Origin: an uncultured Eubacteriales bacterium
GTDB lineage: Bacteria; Bacillota; Clostridia; Oscillospirales; Acutalibacteraceae
Assembly (NCBI GenBank): GCA_934444895.1
Contig: CAKSDA010000031.1
Coordinates: 1 to 15,166, forward strand
Reading direction: 5' to 3'
DNA length: 15,166 bases
In this document: piece by piece, positions 6,781-14,200 of the stretch
Numbering within the stretch: position 1 is the first letter of the stretch
How the letters are laid out: every line of letters starts with the position of its first letter
The notes under the pieces: model-generated
What the model saw: only the letters and a program-made list of their open reading frames with translations
Database searches by the model: none
Told to the model about the DNA's origin: nothing
Program-made: the position numbers and the translations under genes

Positions 6781-7415
6781 CTTTTTAACACCCTTTCAAT
6801 TTCCTTTTTAACAATTTCATAGCTTTCTTTTGCCGATATTTTGTATGTCGGCACGCTGATCCCGTTGTTTGCCTTGCATATAAGTTCATATTCGTCTTTA
6901 AGCTTATACTGCAAGTCCATATCTATATATCTGTCTTTTTCCGATTCTCTGCTTCGTACTCTTTCAACCGCAGCTTCAACCGGAATATCAAAAAAGAACG
7001 CAGCATCGGGTCTTATAATCTCCTTTGAAATTTCGTATATCCATTTATCATGTTTAAATCCCCTTGCTCTTAGATTTGCAAGGCAGGAATAAAAATACCT
7101 GTCGCTTATAACAATATTTCCATTGTTAAGCTTTGGCGCTATTTCTTTGTTTACATGCTGCAGCCGATCGCTTGCCGCCAAAAGAGAAAGACTGCGGTAA
7201 TCGTAGGCTTCGTGATTAGGATCATCCATATATGTTCTGAAGATTTTTGACCTTCTTACCGCCGGGGTCGGTTCCTTTGTAAGAAAAATATCATATTCTT
7301 CCTCTAAATACTTTTTCAGCATGGAGATCACGGTTGTCTTTCCGCAACCGTCAAGACCGCAAAATGTAAACAAATATCCTTTACTGTTATTCGGACGCAT
7401 TCTCAGCTTTTTCAT
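6777..7415 (-). CDS. Thymidylate-kinase-like P-loop kinase
   Basis: This is a nucleoside-monophosphate-kinase fold close to dTMP kinase (Tmk), which phosphorylates dTMP with ATP. GLDGCGKTT (residues 20-28) is the Walker A loop, TKEPTP matches the Tmk TREPG motif, and VISDRYFYSCLA holds the DRY motif. RSRESEKDRYIDMD resembles the lid. About 212 residues is normal for Tmk. The N-terminal ~13 residues are basic. The ATG at 7415 sits 8 nt from AGGAG, whereas a GTG at 7424 is too close to it, so I chose 7415. It overlaps the nucleotidyltransferase by 29 nt and the carrier gene by 4 nt. Given this operon it may be a specialised paralogue acting on another phosphate acceptor, with the housekeeping tmk elsewhere. 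That is inference; true dTMP kinase activity cannot be excluded. Confidence 0.8.
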   Translation of the reverse strand: MKKLRMRPNNSKGYLFTFCGLDGCGKTTVISMLKKYLEEEYDIFLTKEPTPAVRRSKIFRTYMDDPNHEAYDYRSLSLLAASDRLQHVNKEIAPKLNNGNIVISDRYFYSCLANLRARGFKHDKWIYEISKEIIRPDAAFFFDIPVEAAVERVRSRESEKDRYIDMDLQYKLKDEYELICKANNGISVPTYKISAKESYEIVKKEIERVLKR

Positions 7416-8487
7416 CCTTGTCACTCCTCTCTAGCAGTCGAATTCTGTTGTATTCAAAAAATCGTTTTGATATATCTTTTTCGGTATAAATTAAGGTTTT
7501 TTTATCTTTAGGAGAAAAAACGGTGTTAACAAATTCCTTGTCATCCTCAAGGACTTTCTTTGCTGCCGAGACTGCATAGTCATTATCAAATATAAAAAGT
7601 TCGTACAGTGAAATTATCGAAAACGCAAGTATTTTTTCGAGCTTCAGTATTGCCGCTCTTTTAAAAATCTCGCCTATCTCGCTGCTGCTTTTATCAGCCA
7701 AAAGCATATAAATATCACAATATTTGTAGAGGGTCATGTCTCTTGACATTTCTATCCATGGCAATGTGGTTGCCTCTTTATAAAGATGACAGCACAAATG
7801 CAAAATAAAATCCTCGTCCGACAGGGTGTGAATATACAGATTCTTTACCGCTTTTTTACCGGACTGTTTAAAAAATTCCTCCAGAATATCGGTTTCTCCG
7901 GGTTTATAGTCTATTGAAAAATTAATATCAACCTCTAAAAACTTCATATCCGGAATATTTATTTCCTTAATATACGGAACGGTTTCACCGCGCGTCATTT
8001 TGGATTCTATAATTTCTCTTCTGGTTGCTTTCACAAATTTACCACCGCGCACATTTCCCTGGACAAACCCGTTGTCATTAAGCACCTTGCCAATTCTCGT
8101 TACATCCGAGGGCCTGACCAAAAGGTCTATATCGTTTGAGGTTCGGTATCCCTCCGGATAACTTTTGCATAAATATGCCCCTTTAAGCATTATGTACCTT
8201 CCGACATCGTTTGATAGAATATTTTCAACATACTGTACGCACGAAAAAAAACTTCTGTTTTTTCTTATATTTTGCTCATAGCCGCCCTTAAGGGAGTTTC
8301 TGAACTCTCGGTTAACGCTTTCCGATAATCCGTGATTTTTTAAAACTCCGTAGGCGACGCCCTGCATTCTGTTAAAAAACAATTCGCCCAAAACGGCAGG
8401 GGTTGCCGATTTCAGTAAATCTTTATTTATTTTTGTGGATTTAAAGCTGCATAAATTTTTAAACAGCTCTGTTTCTGCTTTCTTCAT
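7387..8487 (-). CDS. NTP_transf_5-like nucleotidyltransferase
   Basis: This 366-residue protein resembles the uncharacterised nucleotidyltransferase family NTP_transf_5. The hallmark stretch is at residues 101-124: LKGAYL, then YPEGYRTSNDIDLLV, whose DIDLL Asp pair would bind metal and nucleotide. VEVDINFS-type residues appear later as FLEVDINFSIDY, a likely third acidic ligand. LHLCCHLYKEATTLPW and CDIYMLL match the helical C-terminal part of the family. Such proteins often sit in capsule, glycan and ribosomally synthesised peptide gene clusters, but the acceptor they modify is unknown. The ATG follows AAAGGAG at good spacing. It overlaps the HTH gene by 29 nt and the kinase by 29 nt, so all three are probably made together. 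There is no membrane segment. Confidence 0.75.
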   Translation of the reverse strand: MKKAETELFKNLCSFKSTKINKDLLKSATPAVLGELFFNRMQGVAYGVLKNHGLSESVNREFRNSLKGGYEQNIRKNRSFFSCVQYVENILSNDVGRYIMLKGAYLCKSYPEGYRTSNDIDLLVRPSDVTRIGKVLNDNGFVQGNVRGGKFVKATRREIIESKMTRGETVPYIKEINIPDMKFLEVDINFSIDYKPGETDILEEFFKQSGKKAVKNLYIHTLSDEDFILHLCCHLYKEATTLPWIEMSRDMTLYKYCDIYMLLADKSSSEIGEIFKRAAILKLEKILAFSIISLYELFIFDNDYAVSAAKKVLEDDKEFVNTVFSPKDKKTLIYTEKDISKRFFEYNRIRLLERSDKDEKAENASE

Positions 8488-8851
8488 AAATACTCTCCTT
8501 TTTGTTTTCCGGCTTTGTGTATTGCAAAATTATTTTTCTCAGCAGGGTATTCTCGTTTTTGCTCAGGTTGCATTTTTCCTTTTTTTCGGCAAATGAAAGC
8601 ACCTTGTTTAAAACCGATATTTCCTCTTTGGACATATACACTCTGTCAAGCGAATAATCTTCCGATACATAAACGCCGCCGCCGTATCTTCCGCACTGGG
8701 TATAAATAGGTTCGGTAATACTGAGAACTTCTATATCCCTTAAAATGGTTCTTTCCGAAACGCCGAACTCGCCTGCTAAACAGGCTATTGTTTCATGTCT
8801 TCTTCTGCACAGAATTCGCATGATTTCCGTTCTTCGTTCGGCAGCGCCCAA
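8459..8851 (-). CDS. HTH transcriptional regulator without effector domain (HTH_11 type)
   Basis: This is a DNA-binding regulator, first gene of the operon. Residues ~5-60 form a DeoR/YafY-type winged helix-turn-helix (ERRTEIMRILCRRRHETIA, then LAGEFGVSERTILRDIEVLS). A wing follows (YTQCGRYGGGVYV). YafY-like regulators normally continue into a WYL domain of ~200 residues; here the protein stops at 130 residues with a charged helical tail. It may therefore sense nothing itself or work with a partner. The start codon is TTG, with AGGAGG 8 nt upstream; no ATG is available near it. The gene lies downstream of an attenuator-like leader and next to two palindromes (8885-8908) that could be its own operator. 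It overlaps the nucleotidyltransferase by 29 nt. Confidence 0.75.
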   Translation of the reverse strand: MGAAERRTEIMRILCRRRHETIACLAGEFGVSERTILRDIEVLSITEPIYTQCGRYGGGVYVSEDYSLDRVYMSKEEISVLNKVLSFAEKKEKCNLSKNENTLLRKIILQYTKPENKKESIYEESRNRAV

Positions 8852-8884
8852 TATTACCGCCTCCTTTCTGTACCATATTCTAGC

Positions 8885-8908
8885 GGTTAACCCTGACAGG
8901 TAATGTCA
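8885..8908. promoter_or_regulatory. Candidate operator: two adjacent palindromes
   Basis: GGTTAACC (8885-8892) is a perfect 8-bp palindrome. TGACA-N5-TGTCA (8894-8908) is a perfect spaced inverted repeat next to it. Both lie between the leader terminator and the ribosome binding site of the HTH gene, a plausible site for autoregulation. No binding specificity is known. Confidence 0.35.
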
Positions 8909-8918
8909 TAGTTAAAAT

Positions 8919-8968
8919 AAAAAAATCTCCCGGCAAAACAAATGCTTTAAATGCACCGTTTTGCCAGG
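8919..8968 (-). terminator. Intrinsic terminator in the operon leader (possible attenuator)
   Basis: On the minus strand an 11-bp stem (8968-8958 with 8939-8929, one G-U pair) closes an 18-nt loop and is followed within 3 nt by seven T residues (8925-8919). It lies 68 nt upstream of the TTG start of the first operon gene and downstream of a strong promoter. It should stop part of the transcription before the operon unless an antiterminator acts. Confidence 0.7.
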
Positions 8969-9276
8969 TTCATCTTGATTTACTAACAAGTACGACTCTT
9001 CTCTTCGGCATATTTATTTATTTTTTATTAGATCGGTGATGGTAAACTTCCGCGCCTTATAATACTTTAAATGAATGCTGTAAATGCGAAATTTCCGGTT
9101 TTTGTTTTCCAAAAACTTTAAATGCCACAGATTGCACGGTATTTTTACAAATTCATTTTAAAAACCTGCACTAAAGATATATTCTTCTTAGACCAAAGAT
9201 CAAAAGCCCGGCGTTATAAGAATTTGCCGAATATGAAACTTTGTGAAGAATTTTAGCGTAATCGGAAGTTTGTTGC
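8969..9276 (-). ncRNA. Long 5' leader, possible cis-regulatory RNA
   Basis: Between the predicted transcription start (~9276) and the terminator stem lie about 308 nt with no substantial ORF. I looked for T-box, TPP, SAM-I, FMN, cobalamin, lysine, glycine, purine and guanidine-I signature words and saw none. The long leader plus terminator arrangement suggests regulation by an unrecognised RNA or ribosome mechanism, or a separate small RNA of about 360 nt ending at the terminator. Confidence 0.4.
8970..9011 (-). CDS. Possible 13-residue leader peptide
   Basis: A short ORF, MPKRRVVLVSKSR, runs from ATG at 9011 to TGA at 8972-8970, with the attenuator stem beginning 1 nt later. Its placement fits a translated leader whose ribosome would affect terminator folding. 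Against it, the upstream stretch is AT-rich with no visible Shine-Dalgarno sequence. It is basic and has no run of a single amino acid that would point to an amino-acid sensor. Confidence 0.25.
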   Translation of the reverse strand: MPKRRVVLVSKSR

Positions 9277-9282
9277 ACTTCA

Positions 9283-9311
9283 AGTATACAGTTTGTGAAA
9301 TATTTTGTCAA
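9283..9311 (-). promoter_or_regulatory. Consensus sigma-A promoter for the biosynthetic operon
   Basis: On the minus strand a perfect TTGACA (9311-9306) is followed by a 17-nt spacer and TATACT (9288-9283), five of six matches. Transcription would start near 9276, giving a leader of about 425 nt before the HTH gene. This is the best promoter match in the window. Confidence 0.75.
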
Positions 9312-9467
9312 TACATTTTTGGAAATATTTAACAAAAGTTTTCCACTATCGCGCTTTTTCTGTGTATATATATACTAATCAACCGCTTTAAAACAGTTTA
9401 AATGCCGCTTTTTGCCGCTTTTTAAATAAAAACAATATTTTATGTCTTATTTGAATTTTAAAGCAAT

Positions 9468-9515
9468 AAAAAAACCGGGTGGAGCAATTTTAAAAGCTTT
9501 CCACCCGGATTTTTT
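9468..9515. terminator. Bidirectional intrinsic terminator downstream of pfk
   Basis: A 9-bp GC-rich stem (CCGGGTGGA at 9475-9483 with TCCACCCGG at 9500-9508) is flanked by seven A residues on the left and ATTTTTT on the right. On the minus strand it ends the phosphofructokinase transcript about 200 nt after its stop codon and insulates the operon promoter at 9283-9311. The 198 nt between it and the pfk stop show nothing else. Confidence 0.85.
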
Positions 9516-9714
9516 GTTTTATGTAGTTTTATATAATAATTTATAATTTTTCTGAGTCATAATTTTTATGCGCTGCTTTGCGGCACATTTTATTGTTTAT
9601 TTTATTGTAAAAATGTTACTTACTCGGTTATTTACAGGTTTATTTGTGGGCTTATTAAAGTTTTGCACGATTTCTTACTTTTGCCCAAAAGTTTACCGGT
9701 ATTTTGGCCCTGAT

Positions 9715-10947
9715 TTAAAGATACTTTTCCAAAATATCTCCGACCTTATAATGCACCGGAACACCGTTTTTAATTATAATATTTTGCTCTCCCTGAATAA
9801 GGGGAAGAAAGTAATCAATGGCTCTGTTTTCGATATTATTCTTTTCTTTGTTTATCCACTCCGCCGGAAAGGGCTTTTCTTTATTCGCAATAAGTTTTGC
9901 GTCCTGAGGTTCTATAATAACGGTGTATGGCATATCTAAAAGTCTTTTAAAGCACATCATTTTACCGGAATCTCCGCCGTTTGCAAGATATCTTACCGCT
10001 TCCGAACCTATTTGTTCGGCCTCCTCAATATCGGTTTTAGAACTTATATGCGAAGCACAGCGCTGCATTACATTAAGTTCAATGGACCTTACCTTGCAGG
10101 AAAATTTGCTGCTTACGATTTCTTCAAGCGCTTTTCCTATTCCGGAAAGGTATTTGTGGCCAAAGTTGTCCACCTTGACTTTGCTTTTGTTTGATTTTTG
10201 TTCGTCTATTTCAATCCCCTCGGACACCACCACAATTACCGCCTTGTGCTTTTTCAGCATGCTTTGAACATCTTTAATAAAATTTTCGGTTGTAAAGTTT
10301 CCCTCAGGCAAATAAACCAGGTGAGGAGCCTTTTCGCCGTTTGCCTTTAAAACACAACTGGAAGCCGCCAGCCACCCGGCATGTCTGCCCATAACTTCTA
10401 TAATCGTAACCGACTGAATACTATATACAAGGCTGTCCCTTATTATTTCCTGTATTGATGTGGCAACATATTTTGCGGCCGATCCGAATCCGGGGGTATG
10501 ATCGGTTATCATAAGGTCGTTGTCTATTGTTTTTGGGATGCCTATTACCTTTACATCGCTGCCTATTTCGTTAATATATTTTGTCAGTTTTACAACAGTA
10601 TCCATGGAATCGTTTCCGCCGATGTAGTAAAACTGGCTTATGTTTCTTTTTTTAAAACAATTTATTATTTTTTTATATACTTCGCTGTCCTTTTCAAAAG
10701 ATGGAAGTTTATATCTGCACGATCCGAGCACGGTGGACGGGGTCTGTCTTAAAAGTTCCATATCGTCATTTGTGCGGATGGTTGTTTTTAGGTCAACCAA
10801 AGAATCGTTAATAATTCCCTCTATTCCGTTTACGGAGCCGAAAATATTTTCTATATTTGGGTATTTTAGCGCCTGTTTTATAACCCCCAAAAGTGATGCG
10901 TTTATTGCACATGTTGGGCCTCCGGACTGCGCAACTGCGATATTCAT
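9715..10947 (-). CDS. pfp: 6-phosphofructokinase, pyrophosphate-dependent type
   Basis: This enzyme phosphorylates fructose 6-phosphate to the 1,6-bisphosphate in glycolysis. The phosphofructokinase signatures are clear: SGGPTCAINA (residues 8-17), IGGNDSMDT (109-117), PKTIDND (138-144, catalytic Asp142), MGRHAGW (186-192) and LPEGNF (213-218). ATP enzymes carry Gly at two key positions (GGDGS and PGTIDND). Here they are Asp113 and Lys139, the known marks of PPi-dependent enzymes, so reversible PPi use is the better prediction. The length of 410 residues fits that clade rather than the ~320 of classic PfkA. The ATG follows GGAGG, a good promoter lies at 11018-11046, and a strong terminator lies downstream, so it is probably monocistronic. 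A pfkA-type name is the alternative if the donor is ATP. Confidence 0.88.
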   Translation of the reverse strand: MNIAVAQSGGPTCAINASLLGVIKQALKYPNIENIFGSVNGIEGIINDSLVDLKTTIRTNDDMELLRQTPSTVLGSCRYKLPSFEKDSEVYKKIINCFKKRNISQFYYIGGNDSMDTVVKLTKYINEIGSDVKVIGIPKTIDNDLMITDHTPGFGSAAKYVATSIQEIIRDSLVYSIQSVTIIEVMGRHAGWLAASSCVLKANGEKAPHLVYLPEGNFTTENFIKDVQSMLKKHKAVIVVVSEGIEIDEQKSNKSKVKVDNFGHKYLSGIGKALEEIVSSKFSCKVRSIELNVMQRCASHISSKTDIEEAEQIGSEAVRYLANGGDSGKMMCFKRLLDMPYTVIIEPQDAKLIANKEKPFPAEWINKEKNNIENRAIDYFLPLIQGEQNIIIKNGVPVHYKVGDILEKYL

Positions 10948-11017
10948 TTACATTCCTCCGTTTTAAAATTAGGCCGGCGAAAATCTGCAGTTTTACTTCC
11001 GCTCACGGCGCGAAGCT

Positions 11018-11046
11018 ATTATATCATGTCTAAAATACTTTTTCAA
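11018..11046 (-). promoter_or_regulatory. Promoter of the phosphofructokinase gene
   Basis: On the minus strand TTGAAA (11046-11041) is followed by a 17-nt spacer and a perfect TATAAT (11023-11018). Transcription would start near 11011, about 64 nt before the pfk ATG. Confidence 0.7.
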
Positions 11047-11098
11047 CCTGTCTTATTTCTTGTTTTTTCTTGTTAAATTTACAATTTTATATTTACTT

Positions 11099-11127
11099 TT
11101 CGGCATTTTGGTGGTAGTATATATAAT
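11099..11127 (+). promoter_or_regulatory. Candidate promoter of the PFOR gene
   Basis: A perfect TATAAT lies at 11122-11127, but the expected -35 position holds only a poor match, so the promoter is uncertain or activator-dependent. The leader to the ATG would be about 105 nt. It contains AGCGGA and TCCGCT, which can pair around a 19-nt loop ahead of the AAGGAGG ribosome binding site. Confidence 0.4.
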
Positions 11128-11238
11128 TAGAATATTTATTGTGGGATTTTAATGTCCCGACTTTAATATTTCACAATTTCAGCGGATCGGATTACATATG
11201 TTTTTCCGCTCCTCTGCATTTTTTAAGGAGGATTATCC

Positions 11239-14200
11239 ATGGCAAGAAAAATGAAAACGATGGACGGTAATAATGCGGCCGCTTACGTATCGTACGCCTT
11301 TACGGAAGTTGCCGGTATTTATCCCATCACCCCCTCAAGCCCTATGGCGGATTATGTTGACCAATGGTCTGCTAAGGGTCAGAAAAATATCTTCGGAACA
11401 AAGGTAAATGTTGTTGAAATGCAATCCGAAGCCGGTGCTGCAGGTACGGTGCACGGTTCTTTGGCAGCCGGTGCTCTTACAACCACATATACTGCATCGC
11501 AGGGTCTTTTACTTATGATTCCTAACATGTACAAAATTGCCGGTGAACTTCTTCCCGCAGTTTTCCATGTTTCCGCACGTTGCGTAGCATCGCATGCACT
11601 TAATATTTTCGGCGATCATTCAGACGTTTACGCCTGCCGCCAAACCGGTTTTGCAATGCTTGCAGAAACCAACCCGCAGGAAGTTATGGATCTTTCGGCA
11701 GTTGCTCATTTAGCAGCAATTGAAGGCCGTGTTCCTTTTATCAACTTCTTTGACGGATTCCGCACATCTCATGAAATTCAGAAAATCGCAGCATGGGATT
11801 ATGAAGATTTAAAAGAAATGTGCGATATGGATGCAGTTGAAGCTTTCCGTAAAAGGGCTCTTAACCCGGATCACCCGGTAATGAGAGGTTCTCATGAAAA
11901 CGGAGATATCTTCTTCCAGCATCGCGAAGCCTGCAACAAATATTATGACGCTGTACCGGCTATTGTTGAATCTTATATGGATAAGGTTAACAAAAAGCTC
12001 GGAACAGATTATAAACTCTTTAACTACTATGGCGCTCCGGATGCCGAAAGAGTAATTGTTGCAATGGGATCAATCTGCGACGTTGCCGAAGAGGTTATAG
12101 ATTATCTTACCGCAAAGGGTGAAAAAGTCGGTCTTATAAAAGTTCGTCTCTACCGTCCTTTCTCTGCAGAAAAACTTGTTGAAGCAATTCCTTCAACCGT
12201 TAAAAAGATTGCTGTTCTTGACAGAACCAAGGAACCCGGTTCTTTGGGCGAGCCGCTTTATCTTGATGTTGTTGCCGCTCTTGCCGCTACAGGAAGAAAG
12301 ATTGATACTGTAGTAGGCGGCCGTTACGGTCTCGGTTCTAAAGACACACCGCCTTCAAGCGTATTTGCGGTTTATAAAGAGCTTGAAAAGGATGCTCCAA
12401 AGCATCAGTTCACAATTGGTATCACTGATGATGTTACTAATCTTTCACTTGAAGAAGTTGCTTCTCCGAACACTGCGGCAGAAGGCACCATTGAATGTAA
12501 ATTCTGGGGTCTCGGCGGCGACGGAACAGTAGGCGCTAATAAAAACTCAATTAAAATTATTGGTGACCATACCGACAAATATGTTCAGGCATACTTCCAG
12601 TATGACTCCAAAAAAACAGGCGGTATAACAGTTTCCCACCTGCGTTTCGGCGACAAGCCCATTAAGAGTCCTTACTACATTAACAAAGCAGACTTTGTTG
12701 CCTGCCATAACCCGTCCTATGTTATTAAAGGATACAAAATGGTTAACGATGTTAAACCGGGCGGAACCTTCCTTATCAACTGCCAGTGGACTCCTGAAGA
12801 GCTGAACGAGCACATGCCGGCAGAAGCGAAGCGTTATATTGCCAAAAACAACATTAATCTTTACACCGTTAACGCTATTGATTTGGCTGTGGAAATTGGC
12901 ATGGGCAAGCGTACAAACACAATTCTTCAGTCTGCATTCTTTGCACTTGCAAAGGTTCTTCCTATTGAAGATGCCATTAAATATATGAAAGAAAAAGCAG
13001 AAGCTTCATATATGAAAAAGGGTAAAGATGTTGTTGAGATGAACTGGAAGGCTATTGATGTAGGATCAACGGCATTCAAGAAGATTGATGTGCCCGCAGA
13101 CTGGGCAGATGCAAAAGACGCAGAAGTAAAAGCAACCGAAAACGGCCCGGCAAAACTTATTAAAATGGTAGACAATATCATGAAGCCGGTTGGAAAAATG
13201 GATGGAGATTCATTACCGGTTTCTGCATTTACAGATCATGCAGACGGTACATTTGAGCAGGGTGCTTCGGCTTACGAAAAACGCGGCGTAGCCGTTATGG
13301 TTCCGGAATGGAACCCCGACACCTGTGCAAAATGTAACAAATGTGCTTTTGTTTGTCCTCATGCAACTATTCGTCCTTATGCATTAAATGCCGATGAAGT
13401 TGCCGCTGCACCGGCAAACCTCAAAAAGGCTCCTAAGCCTATTGTAAAAACAGATTATACATATACTCTTGCAGTATCGCCTATGGACTGTATGGGCTGC
13501 GGCGTCTGCATCGGTGTATGTCCCACAAATTCTCTTAAAATGGTTGCCCGTGAATCTCAGGAAGATCAGCAGGCAGTATTTGATTACTGCGTTGAAAAGG
13601 TTGCCGAGAAGCCTGAAGTTGCAACCGACGCTAATGTTATCAGCAGTCAGTACAAAAAACCGCTGCTTGAGTTCTCAGGCTCCTGCGCCGGATGTGCCGA
13701 AACATCTTACGCCCGTCTTATTACTCAGTTGTTCGGTGACAGAATGTATGTTTCCAATGCGACAGGATGTTCTTCTATATGGGGCGGCCCTGCTGCAACA
13801 TCACCTTATACAACAAATGCAGAGGGGCACGGACCGGCATGGGCTAATTCACTGTTTGAAGACAATGCAGAGCACGGTCTCGGTATGTACCTCGGTCAGA
13901 ATGCAATTCGTGAGCGCCTTAAAGAAGATGTTGAAAAGATTGTAGCATCGGATAAGGTTTCTGCAGAGGCAAAGGCCGCGGCAGAAGCATATCTTGCAAC
14001 ATATAATGACGGCAAGAAAAACTCAGAAGCATCCAAAGCGCTTTTAGCTGCTATTAAAGATAATGCTTCAAAATGCGATATCTGCAAAGACATCTGTGAC
14101 AACAGCGAATATCTTGCAAAGAAATCTGTTTGGATATTCGGTGGAGACGGTTGGGCATATGATATCGGATTCGGCGGTGTTGACCATGTTCTGGCTTCCG

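Larger units (their letters stand above)
8945..9406. repeat. Four dispersed TTTAAATG motifs
   Basis: TTTAAATG occurs at 8946-8953, 9066-9073, 9117-9124 and 9397-9404, all in one orientation, usually followed by C and then a GC-rich or TTTTGCC stretch. The first copy sits in the loop of the leader terminator; the last lies upstream of the promoter. A 10-nt tandem repeat, GCCGCTTTTT twice (9404-9423), adjoins the last copy. They could be protein-binding sites or RNA elements. Confidence 0.5.

Noticed and set aside
8970..9011. Leader peptide as a firm gene call
   Set aside because: There is no Shine-Dalgarno sequence and no diagnostic codon run; kept only as a low-confidence feature because of its position.
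8852..9276. Known riboswitch or T-box in the operon leader
   Set aside because: No signature word of T-box, TPP, SAM-I, FMN, cobalamin, lysine, glycine, purine or guanidine-I classes was found on the minus strand, so only an unassigned leader is reported.
9568..9939. 123-codon plus-strand ORF downstream of pfk
   Set aside because: It runs antisense into the pfk 3' end. Its hydrophobic look comes from T-rich DNA, and it lacks a good ribosome binding site.
13469..13945. 158-codon plus-strand ORF inside the PFOR gene
   Set aside because: It lies in another frame of a clearly coding, fully conserved gene; its translation shows no domain and no ribosome binding site.
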